From an uncultured Senegalimassilia sp. (GTDB lineage: Bacteria > Actinomycetota > Coriobacteriia > Coriobacteriales > Eggerthellaceae), in assembly GCF_934636665.1 (NCBI RefSeq), contig NZ_CAKUAT010000012.1, positions 20,460 through 84,459 of the forward strand: a DNA stretch of 64,000 nt, read 5' to 3'. Positions 35,865-43,273 of the stretch are shown here, in pieces. The translations under genes and the position numbers were made by a program. How positions within the stretch are numbered: position 1 is the first letter of the stretch; each line of letters starts with the position of its first letter. Under the pieces are notes generated by a model that was not told the DNA's origin, ran no database searches, and worked only from the letters and a program-made list of their open reading frames with translations.

Positions 35865-36512
35865 CTACAGCCCCCAGCGGGCGTATTCTAGGTAGCCGGC
35901 TACGCTGTAGTGTTCTGCCCAGTCGTCGGCTGGGGAACCTTCCCCGCCGACGATTCCCAGGAAGCCGTTCTCGACTTTTTCACCCTTCTCATTTACCACC
36001 AGGGCGTACCAGTGGCCGTATTCGTGCGTGGGTTTGCGCAGCTGGCAGGCCAGCGTCAGCTTCGGTTCGCCCTTTTTGCGGAAAAACGCGCCTTCGTCGT
36101 TGAGCTTTTTGATGAGCGTGCCGTCAAGCCAGAAACAGATGAACGGCGCCTCGAACGCGTCGGTGAGCGCTCCGGCCTCGCTGTTGTACACGTAGCAGAA
36201 CAGCGCGCGGTCGCGCGAGCGGGCGAGAAGGTCCACCTCGCTGTCCTTGAGCTTGAACTCGACCACGGCGAACGCGCCGGGGCGGTTCGGGTTCTCGCTG
36301 ACGGTGGTCACCGCCGTCTTGACCTGGAAAAAGAACGTTTCGGGAGGCGTGCCAGGCTTCTCAAGCTGCTGCTTGAGGTTCAACGACACCACGTCGATGC
36401 CCATGTCAGCGGGCGAGCGAAGCGCGTCCAGGCCGTTGCGGTACAGCGAGCTCATCAGCTGGTACTCGCCGGTGTATCCGTTGTAAAGCAGGTTGTAGAA
36501 ATCTTGGGCCAC
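35865..36512 (-). CDS. DUF4365-like protein with PD-(D/E)XK-type core
   Basis: A 215-residue protein. The N-terminal region TGEYQLMSSLYRNGLDALRS then PADMGIDVVSL and ETFFFQVKTAV (residues about 15-67) has the layout of DUF4365/Mrr-like PD-(D/E)XK folds: a GIDV acidic residue followed by QVK. The rest includes FLGIVGGEGSPADDWAEHYS. Start is a GTG preceded by GAGGAGGGCAC. Family members are found beside restriction and defence genes. It converges on the DdmE-like gene and has its own leader. Nuclease activity is inferred from the motif only. Confidence 0.65.
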   Translation of the reverse strand: MAQDFYNLLYNGYTGEYQLMSSLYRNGLDALRSPADMGIDVVSLNLKQQLEKPGTPPETFFFQVKTAVTTVSENPNRPGAFAVVEFKLKDSEVDLLARSRDRALFCYVYNSEAGALTDAFEAPFICFWLDGTLIKKLNDEGAFFRKKGEPKLTLACQLRKPTHEYGHWYALVVNEKGEKVENGFLGIVGGEGSPADDWAEHYSVAGYLEYARWGL

Positions 36513-36657
36513 GTGCCCTCCTCTTCTTGGTTCGAACGGTTAGATTCTAGCGTTGGGTCGCGCGATCCTTTGCGAGAAGTTGTCGGTTTTGGCCCATCGA
36601 GCAGGGTAGGGAAGCAGGTGTTCGGCTTGAAGTGCGCTTGCCGCTTGCCTGCCGCTT

Positions 36658-37410
36658 TCAGCCTCGCAGGTATGGGGCGAGGGTGTTGGCGCACTCCTTG
36701 GCCATGATGTTCGCGCGTTTGAGGACTTTTGCGCGCAAGTCGTCGTCGAGTAGGACGATTTGCGCGATGAGCGCCTTCGCGATTTGCAGTTCGTCGAGCC
36801 AGGGCTCGTCTTCCCAGAGGTCCTTCAGCGCGTCCGTGGCGTCAAGGGCCTTGGCGTATTGCGCGTCCGACGACTTGGCCAGCGCGCCTTCCTTGTTATT
36901 GCGGATTTCCCAGACGAAGGTGCACGCGGGGTTCCCGATCTGGGTATGCGCCTTGACCGAGCGGTTGTCCGGATGTGCCGCCGCTCGCGGGTTGGTTCGT
37001 GCGAGATATGCGGCGCGACTCGGCAGCGCGGCCGAGATTTGCCCCGTGATCGCGAGCAGCTCCTCGGCGTGTGCGCAATATATGTCGCAAACCTGGAACG
37101 GGGTTCTGCGCTCGGCTTCGACAAGCTGCTCGTCTGGCGTGTTCCACGCGCTGTCCACGCGCATGGCGTTCGCGTGGGCGATGCGCTCGCTCAGGCTTTT
37201 GCGTGCGCTTGCCCCGTTTGGGTTTGCGCAGGCGTCCGCTTCGCGCGGGCTTTTGCGGGCGCTCGTCTCGTTTGGAGTTGCGTGGGCGTTTGTTTCGTTA
37301 AAGTTTGCGAAGGCGTTCGTCTTGTTCTGGCTTTTGCGGGCGCTTGCCTTGCCCGAGTTTGCGCAGGTGCTCATTTCGTTCGGACTTTTGTGCACGTTCA
37401 TTTCGCTCAT
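36658..37410 (-). CDS. repeat-rich protein next to the coupling ATPase
   Basis: A 250-residue protein. Residues about 8-85 are imperfect repeats of units like SARKSPREADACANPNGA and NETNAHATPN, built on Ala/Asn/Ser/Lys; the DNA shows the matching degenerate tandem pattern at 37160-37400. The C-terminal 130 residues are normal sequence (VCDIYCAHAEELLAITGQIS, PACTFVWEIRNNKEGALAKS, LDELQIAKALIAQIVLLDDD) with no recognised domain. Start is the ATG at 37410 after GGAAGGAGCGAAG, 13 nt beyond the VirD4-type gene, so it belongs to the same operon. An accessory role in mobilisation is possible by position only. Confidence 0.7.
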   Translation of the reverse strand: MSEMNVHKSPNEMSTCANSGKASARKSQNKTNAFANFNETNAHATPNETSARKSPREADACANPNGASARKSLSERIAHANAMRVDSAWNTPDEQLVEAERRTPFQVCDIYCAHAEELLAITGQISAALPSRAAYLARTNPRAAAHPDNRSVKAHTQIGNPACTFVWEIRNNKEGALAKSSDAQYAKALDATDALKDLWEDEPWLDELQIAKALIAQIVLLDDDLRAKVLKRANIMAKECANTLAPYLRG

Positions 37411-37423
37411 CTTCGCTCCTTCC

Positions 37424-38893
37424 TTAGGCTGCAGCGCCGGAATCGCTGTCCAGGTTGTCGGCGTCGAACAGCGTATCGATCCAGATCTCGTCGTCCGGTC
37501 CCGGCGGGGGAAGGAAGTCGAGATCGTCGTCTTCGCAGATCGAAAACGCTTTGTGAGTCTCCGGTGCCTCCCAGGTTGCAGCCGCTTCGCCATCTGCGAC
37601 AGCTTCGTCATCTGCGGATACTTCCCAATCCCCGGGCATCTCGCAACTCGCAATAAACTCGCGATACCTCGGGTGCTGCTCGAGCGCATAGGCGGGCTCG
37701 CACACGCCGCGGTGGCCGCGCTCGAACAGCCACCAGTTTCCGGCCGGCGTCTCGAGAAGCGTCGAGGGCAGCTTGTTGGCACGCAGCGCGAAATACTTCG
37801 CAGTCCGCTCGTCCTGAAATGCCAGTACCAGGTGCCGGTCGCAATTGCCGATGATCGAGTTCGCCACCGCCTGGTCGTAACGCGCCTCAAGCTGGCTGAC
37901 CGTTTGGCAGATGATGGTGCAGCTGACCTCGCGGCTGCGGATGACGGAGAGCACGTCGTCGAAGCCGGGCAGCGTCAGGTTCGCAAAATCGTCCAACATG
38001 AAGCGAACGGGCACGGGCAGACGGCCGCCATCGCAGCGCGTGTCCGCGAAATCGCACAGGCTTGAGAACGCTTGGCGTACGAAAAGGCTGGTCAGAGGCG
38101 CCAAACTGCGGTCCATGTCATCCATGGTCACGAACAGCGCGCGCCGCTCGCGCCCAAGGTCGCAAAAGTCGATTTGCTGCACTTTGCGAAACGATGCGAG
38201 CGCGCCGTCGAACGTCAACGGCAGCAGGTTTGCGGCGATGATGCCCATAATGCTCGAATGCATCTTGTCGGCGCGCGCCGTACTCCTTGCGCGGCGGAAC
38301 AACGAAGCCGCGTAGCTATCGGGGTCCTGCTTGGAAAGGTCGGCGAACAGCGCCTCGGCGCTGCCTTCGCACGCCTGCTCGTACACGCTCACCACCGACG
38401 CCATGTTCCATTCGCGATCGGGCAGCGCCTCGAACACGTAGGCGATGTAGCTGGCAACGTAGTTGGCCGCCGCGCCCGCCCAGAACGGGTCGTCGCCCAT
38501 GTCCGCACGGGGGAACAGCGCGCTGGCGATCGCGATGATGTCCTGCGCAAGAGGGCGACCTTTGCGCCAGCGAACGTGGTGAAGCGGGTCGTAGCCGATC
38601 TCGCCGTCCATGGTGGTGAAGTCAAGGCGGTCGACGATGTACCCGTTGGCGCGCAAATACGGCGCCATCTCGTCATATAGGCGGCCCTTGGAGTCGAGCA
38701 CGATGTAGGAACCATCGCACTGCAGCAGGTTGGGCTTCAGGAAATTGCGCGTTTTGCCCGAGCCGGAACAGCCCAGAACGAGCACGTTGTTGTTGAGGCC
38801 GGTCGCCCACGAGTCCATGCTCGCGGCGTGTCCGGAGGTGAGGATGAGCTGCCCCGCGTAGGAGGCGCGGGCGTTCGCACGGTTGTCTATCAT
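37424..38893 (-). CDS. VirD4/TraG-type conjugative coupling ATPase
   Basis: A 489-residue ATPase of the type IV secretion coupling-protein family. Walker A is VLVLGCSGSGKTRNF (residues about 36-50); LQCDGSYIVLDSKGRLYDEM is the typical following block; Walker B VPVRFMLDDFANL lies near 285, with SREVSCTIICQTVSQLEARY after it and WWLFERGHRGV near 395. The usual N-terminal transmembrane helices are absent, and a Glu/Asp-rich tail (residues about 425-489) extends the C-terminus. Coupling proteins dock relaxosome DNA to a type IV channel. No relaxase or other T4SS genes are visible nearby, so this is either a detached piece of an integrative element or an orphan. Confidence 0.88.
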   Translation of the reverse strand: MIDNRANARASYAGQLILTSGHAASMDSWATGLNNNVLVLGCSGSGKTRNFLKPNLLQCDGSYIVLDSKGRLYDEMAPYLRANGYIVDRLDFTTMDGEIGYDPLHHVRWRKGRPLAQDIIAIASALFPRADMGDDPFWAGAAANYVASYIAYVFEALPDREWNMASVVSVYEQACEGSAEALFADLSKQDPDSYAASLFRRARSTARADKMHSSIMGIIAANLLPLTFDGALASFRKVQQIDFCDLGRERRALFVTMDDMDRSLAPLTSLFVRQAFSSLCDFADTRCDGGRLPVPVRFMLDDFANLTLPGFDDVLSVIRSREVSCTIICQTVSQLEARYDQAVANSIIGNCDRHLVLAFQDERTAKYFALRANKLPSTLLETPAGNWWLFERGHRGVCEPAYALEQHPRYREFIASCEMPGDWEVSADDEAVADGEAAATWEAPETHKAFSICEDDDLDFLPPPGPDDEIWIDTLFDADNLDSDSGAAA

Positions 38894-38979
38894 GGCTGCT
38901 TTCGCTTTCTGTTACAGGTTTGCGCTGGTGAATAGGGGGTTGGGGAAGCGGTTGCTACGCCTCGCGGCAGGCGCCCCCG

Positions 38980-39576
38980 TCAAAGGCTGGTGATGACGCG
39001 GTCCGCGAGGCCCGCTTCGACGGCTTCTTCCGCTTCGAAATAGGTGTCGGAGGCCGTAAGCTCGAAGACGCGATCAATCGGCATGCCGCTGTGCCGCGCG
39101 ATGACGCCGGCGGTGATGTCTCGGATGCGCATGAGGTCGTCGGCCCGGGCCTTCACGGACAGCGCGCTGCCGCCCGCGCCGGCGCCGATGAGCGGGTCGT
39201 GGATCATGACGCGGCTGTGCGGCAGGACCTCCCGCTCGTCGCCCGCGATGAACAGCAGCGCTCCCATGCTTGCCGCCATGCCAAGGCATACGGTGCGGAT
39301 GGGGCAGCTCACGGCTTGCATGACGTCGTAAAGCGCCAGGCCGGACTGGACTTCGCCGCCCGGGCTGTTGATGTAAAGCGTGATGGGCGCCGTGGGGTCT
39401 TGGCGCTGGAGGTGAAGCAGGCCGCGGATAACGACGGCGCAAGATTCAGCATCCACCGAGGTCATAAGCTCGAGTTCGCGTTGGTCGAGCATTTCGTCGC
39501 GGATGTCGAGGCGGTTGAGGCCCTCTGCAGTTTCGCGGATGATCTGAGGTTGATAGACGAATGTATATTCGCTCAT
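38980..39576 (-). CDS. ClpP-family serine protease (accessory paralogue)
   Basis: A 198-residue ClpP: nucleophile in GMAASMGALLF (Ser near residue 102), His in SRVMIHDPLIG, Asp in ELTASDTYFEAEEA. The oxyanion block LYINSPGGEVQSGLALYDVM is intact, so it should be an active peptidase subunit. Start ATG 39576 follows GGAAGGAGCTCGTC. It lies upstream of the coupling ATPase in the same orientation with an 86-nt gap, and no clpX or tig neighbours it, so it is probably an accessory ClpP carried with the mobilisation cluster rather than the housekeeping copy. Confidence 0.85.
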   Translation of the reverse strand: MSEYTFVYQPQIIRETAEGLNRLDIRDEMLDQRELELMTSVDAESCAVVIRGLLHLQRQDPTAPITLYINSPGGEVQSGLALYDVMQAVSCPIRTVCLGMAASMGALLFIAGDEREVLPHSRVMIHDPLIGAGAGGSALSVKARADDLMRIRDITAGVIARHSGMPIDRVFELTASDTYFEAEEAVEAGLADRVITSL

Positions 39577-39676
39577 GACGAGCTCCTTCCGAGGGCGAGA
39601 CGGGACAACCTAGGACGCAACAGGGAATGCGCAAATCGGCGGCAAATAGCATGAGCCACCACGCGCAGGGCGTCGC

Positions 39677-39780
39677 ATATAAGGTTGTATGGGAAATCCG
39701 GAGCACGGCAGCTGCCCCGGCAACTCCTATAGGCGCAAGGCCTATCTGCCAGGAGGCGGGTCTCGCGACCCTCGGGTGCT
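39677..39780 (+). ncRNA. possible cobalamin-riboswitch-like core without an adjacent gene
   Basis: The plus strand contains ATGGGAAATCCGGAGCACGG, then GCTGCCCCGGCAACTC (39711-39726), a stable hairpin ATAGGC-GCAAG-GCCTAT, and CTGCCAGGAGGCGGGTC (39746-39762). These resemble, in order, the GGGAA...CCGGAGC core, the CCCGCAACTG segment and the B12 box of cobalamin riboswitches. A helix GGGTC-TCGC-GACCC follows. The expected GGTG-AATCC arm is shortened or missing. The next plus-strand gene starts more than 1.1 kb away. It may be a relic, a variant class, or chance similarity. Confidence 0.35.
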
Positions 39781-39895
39781 AAAACAGTAGCACGCGCCAA
39801 AACAGCGCGCAAGTGGGAAGCTGGGAAATTTTAGGGGCGCCCGCTGTTCGCGTTCATGCCTGCGTCCGTGCTCGATGCTTGGGCCCGCGTCATGC

Positions 39896-40061
39896 GACTT
39901 CTGGGCGGTTTTGCAGGCGGTTTTGGCTTGGAAGGGCGCGGGGCATCGGCATTTCCCCAGGTCGGCGATCCCTGTATCGTACCGCACTCGCGGAAAACCG
40001 CCCAGAAGCCCAGACTCATGGCAAAATCAGGGCTCATTTTCTGCAAAACCGTCCAGAAGTC
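39896..40061. repeat. MITE-like module A with inverted ends
   Basis: Ends GACTTCTGGGCGGTTTTGCA (from 39896) and the inverse CTGCAAAACCGTCCAGAAGT (40041-40060), with an internal GGAAAACCGCCCAGAAG at 39992-40008. A further half copy (CTGTAAAACCGCTCAGAAA) lies near 40340. A second module with the same ends is at 56080-56254. No coding content; the size suggests a non-autonomous miniature element or REP-type cluster. The rest of 39,780-40,660 shows no gene. Confidence 0.65.
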
Positions 40062-40662
40062 GTGGGGTGCCGACATTGGGCATCGAGCGGTTGCGGTTGA
40101 GACCGATCCCCGGCGCCGATGCGCGCAATGGAAGGGCAGGCCTTGCCGGGGTCTCCGTCTCCGCGCTTTCGTTCGATGGGGCGATTTTGTTTGGTCATGC
40201 GTAGTTGGCGGGCTGATGGCGCGTTGCCGCAAGGCCGTTGTGGTGCTTTCGCTAAGAGCGATTGTGCGGGTGCGGTTCAGCGCCGACATCGTTGACCTGG
40301 GGAAACGCTGCTGCTTTGTGCTCTTTTGGACTCGAGCCGCCTGTAAAACCGCTCAGAAAATGAAGATGGGGCATCGTGAGCGATGTCGCCGCGCTCATCG
40401 CCTCATATTATTCCCGCCTTCTTCTCGGAGGCCGGCAGGGTCCTCGCGCAAGTTGTTCGTCGTTCCCCTCCGTACTCCGAAAGCGGGGGCAATACAAGAC
40501 TGCAATCGTTTAGCGGAATGGGGTAGGCTGGTAGCAGAGGATCGAAGCAGGCCCGCTGCTGCGGTGCCGGTCGGTTCTCGTTATAAATCCCACGTGATGC
40601 GTCGTTGGACGCGGGGATGGGACGCATATTCGACCGAACGATCACCTGCCCAGTTGAACGCC

Positions 40663-40755
40663 AAGGTTGTATTGGAGCCGCCCTTCGGGGCTGCAACCTT
40701 GCCGATCATGAACAGGCGAAGCTGCATTGGAGCCGCCCGTAAGGGCTGTAGCTGC
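40663..40755 (+). repeat. two tandem similar hairpins
   Basis: Hairpin 1 (40663-40700) pairs AAGGTTG with CAACCTT and contains ATTGGAGCCGCCC-TTCG-GGGCTG. Hairpin 2 (40721-40755) pairs GCTGCA/TGTAGC-type arms and contains ATTGGAGCCGCCC-GTAA-GGGCTG. The cores are the same while the outer arms differ but still pair, suggesting selection for structure. They lie about 200-290 nt upstream of the MaoC-type gene. Confidence 0.55.
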
Positions 40756-40950
40756 GTCTTTTCGAATTCGGGCCGGGATTGATCATCTCGTTCACAGGGG
40801 GTTTGCGATACCCCTTTCTCGGTCTGCGCAATGATTCGGGGGAATCTTGCGCTGCTCAGCTTGATCTGAACTGCGCCGCGTCGCTCAAACGTGGGGAAAT
40901 CCTATATCACTTGCTGCGTTTTCGCAGTTCTCTTTCCTAAGGAGAATGTC

Positions 40951-41829
40951 ATGGCTATTTCCACCGAGATCGTCGGGAAGACCTTTGGCCCGTTCGTGCG
41001 CGACTACACCTTCAAAGACCTTGAGATTTGCGCGCTTGGCTGCGGCGCCGGCTGGGACGGCCGCGTGGACCTGGAGTACGTCAACGAGGGTGACGCCAAG
41101 AACCCGGACCTGAAGGTTCTGCCTATCTTCGCCGTGCCGCTGACCGTTAACGAGGAGATGACCACCACCCTCGACTACGGCTTCGACTACTCCGGCTCGC
41201 TGCACTACGGCATCGACGTGCATTTCCATGCGCCGTTCAAGATGAACGACCACATCGAGACGTTTGTGACCCAGGAGGCCATCTGGGACCGCGGCGAGGG
41301 TCGCGGCTCGCTGTCCAAGCAGGTCGGCAAGTCGTACTCCGCCGACGGCACCCACTTGTGCACGGTCGACACCTACGACTGCTGCATCTACGACGGCGGT
41401 TGGGGCGGCGAGCAGCCGCCGAGGGACTCCGTGGAGTACCCCGATCGCGAGCCCGATTTCACGTACGAGGAAACCTACGGCTACAACTGGCCGCTGGTGT
41501 ATCGCCTGATGGGCGACTGGCATCAGCAGCACATCGACTGGTCCTACATCGAGCAGACCGGCCTTGAGCGCCCGATCGCCCACGGCGTCAGCAGCGCCGG
41601 CGTGGCCATGCGCCACGTCATCTCCCTGCTGTTCCCGGGCCATCCCGAGGCGATGACGCGCTTCAAGTGCCGCTTCACCTCTCCGGTGCTGCCGGGCGTG
41701 CGCCTGCGCACCATCGTGTGGAAGACCGCCGAGGGCGAGGCGAAGTTCCGCATGGTCAACGCCGACGCGCCCGACTCCAAGCCGTTCCTGAACCACGGCA
41801 TCGTCGAGTGGGACCCCGCTCGCGCCTAG
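40951..41829 (+). CDS. MaoC-type double hot-dog enoyl-CoA hydratase
   Basis: A 292-residue protein. The C-terminal half contains VYRLMGDWHQQHIDWSYIEQ then GLERPIAHGVSSAG, the hydratase-2/MaoC motif with the catalytic Asp and His. In most relatives the motif reads GDxNPxH; here the Asn-Pro pair is His-Gln. The N-terminal half (GPFVRDYTFKDLEICALGCG, PIFAVPLTVNEEM) is the second, non-catalytic hot-dog as in peroxisomal MFE-2-type hydratases. Likely reaction: hydration of a trans-2-enoyl-CoA or related thioester in the cytoplasm. Start ATG 40951 follows AAGGAGAATGTC. It stands alone and ends at a strong terminator. Confidence 0.82.
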   Translation: MAISTEIVGKTFGPFVRDYTFKDLEICALGCGAGWDGRVDLEYVNEGDAKNPDLKVLPIFAVPLTVNEEMTTTLDYGFDYSGSLHYGIDVHFHAPFKMNDHIETFVTQEAIWDRGEGRGSLSKQVGKSYSADGTHLCTVDTYDCCIYDGGWGGEQPPRDSVEYPDREPDFTYEETYGYNWPLVYRLMGDWHQQHIDWSYIEQTGLERPIAHGVSSAGVAMRHVISLLFPGHPEAMTRFKCRFTSPVLPGVRLRTIVWKTAEGEAKFRMVNADAPDSKPFLNHGIVEWDPARA

Positions 41830-41891
41830 CGGTTTTGCGCCGCAGCCGGGCGGCTGCCGGCTGAGCGGCTGCGAACGAAATATGACTTGCA

Positions 41892-41929
41892 ACGTGTGGC
41901 AGGGATGCGTCCCTGCCACACGTGTTTTT
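41892..41929 (+). terminator. intrinsic terminator after the MaoC-type gene
   Basis: Perfect 14-bp stem ACGTGTGGCAGGGA with its complement around TGCG, followed by GTTTTTG. Classic rho-independent structure 62 nt past the stop codon. Confidence 0.92.
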
Positions 41930-42005
41930 GCCCGACGCGTTGCCGACGCCCTCGCACGCTCGATTCCATGTGCGAGAAGCTTTTGCCGCGAATATGTCTC
42001 AGATT

Positions 42006-42145
42006 GCGAGTTTTCCGAATGGCGAACGCGGTCGGCTGCGTGCCGCTTTGCGCTTGGCGCAGCGAACGTAGCGTTCGTTACATTTCGCGAGCGAAATCGG
42101 CCGGGAAGTGTCTCTTCGGCCGCCGGTGAATTCGGAAAACTCGCG
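42006..42145. repeat. 15-bp inverted repeat in the MaoC-nitroreductase spacer
   Basis: GCGAGTTTTCCGAAT at 42006-42020 and its exact complement at 42131-42145, 110 nt apart, with a small hairpin (GCGAACGTAGCGTTCG) between. The spacer 41930-42267 contains no gene. It could form a large cruciform or be the ends of a degenerate miniature element. Confidence 0.5.
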
Positions 42146-42267
42146 ATTCGTGACACGAAACGCTGAAAACGCTCCTGCTCTTCCTTTTTTCGCGGGGGTT
42201 AACTCGGTTGTACAATGGGCGCGTTCTCGATATCGCTTGATGGAAGTGCGCGCGAAAGGATTTCGCT

Positions 42268-43026
42268 ATGGAAACAGACGACGCCGTGGGCGCCGCTACA
42301 GGCAACGCCATGGACGCCGCTACAGGCAACGACTTAGGCGCCGTTGCGGATACCACCACGGACAACGCTATGGACCTGAAGCTGGCTATGCGGCAGCGCC
42401 ATACTGTGCGCAAGTTCACGTCGGAGCCGCTTTCTGCCGAGCTAATTTCGCAGCTCAATGATCGCGTTTGTACAAACAACGAGCGCTTCGGGTTGGCGAT
42501 CTCGCTGAAGGTGGGTGACGAATCGGCGCTGCCCGGCGCGCTCAAGCTGTTCTTCGCCAAAGGCGTGCGCAACTATTTCGTGCTGGCCGGCAGCGACAGG
42601 CCGGGGCTGGACGAGGACCTCGGTTACGCAAGCGCCGACTTGATGCTTTTTGCGCAGGCGCTCGGGCTGAACACGTGGTGGATCGGCGGCACGTTCAACC
42701 GCAAAAACGTCGAACAGGCTGTGCCGGGGAAGAAGGTTATCGGCATCGTCGCCGTGGGCTTCGGCGTCACGCCGGGCGTTGCGCACAAAAGCAAGACGGC
42801 GGCCGAGGTCAGCTCGTACGAAGGCCCGGAGCCGCAGTGGTTTGCGGATGGCGTGCAGGCGGCGCTTCTTGCCCCGACGGCGCTCAACAAGCAGTGCTTC
42901 CGGATCGCCGGCGCGGGCAACAAGGTTTCCATTACCGAAAACGGCGGCGCGTTCAGCGGCGCGGACATCGGCATCGTGAAGTACCACTTCGAGCTAGGCG
43001 CCGGCACCGCATTCGAGTGGGCGTAG
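42268..43026 (+). CDS. nitroreductase family protein
   Basis: A 252-residue FMN-dependent nitroreductase-like protein. KLAMRQRHTVRKFTSEPLSA is the conserved Arg-rich FMN-phosphate region, LGYASADLMLFAQALGLNTW the dimer-helix block and GIVAVGFGVTPGV the family's C-terminal core strand. The first 35 residues are unusual: a Thr/Asp/Ala-rich imperfect repeat (VGAATGNAMDAATGNDLGA) before the fold begins at residue 36. The ATG at 42268 follows AAAGGATTTCGCT, supporting the longer start, though 42373 would give a conventional N-terminus. Family members reduce nitro or quinone substrates with NAD(P)H. Single-gene unit. Confidence 0.82.
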   Translation: METDDAVGAATGNAMDAATGNDLGAVADTTTDNAMDLKLAMRQRHTVRKFTSEPLSAELISQLNDRVCTNNERFGLAISLKVGDESALPGALKLFFAKGVRNYFVLAGSDRPGLDEDLGYASADLMLFAQALGLNTWWIGGTFNRKNVEQAVPGKKVIGIVAVGFGVTPGVAHKSKTAAEVSSYEGPEPQWFADGVQAALLAPTALNKQCFRIAGAGNKVSITENGGAFSGADIGIVKYHFELGAGTAFEWA

Positions 43027-43273
43027 CTTCCTCGCCCCTTCTCTTCCTTATTCCGTGCCTGATTCCTGGCAGTTAGTGCTACGTCCCCAAATGTCTTGGT
43101 TGGGGGCGGTGATTTTTGTGCTCTCGTTTCCCCTGGTCAGGGGATGGTTCGTATATGCGTACCTAGTTGTTTTGGCGGGTTTTGGGGATGATGCAGGGTG
43201 GATTGGAAGTTTGTGCGCGCTGCGTCGGGGGCCTGTCGTCGCTGCGGGGCGCGCTGGCGGGAAGGAGTGCGGA

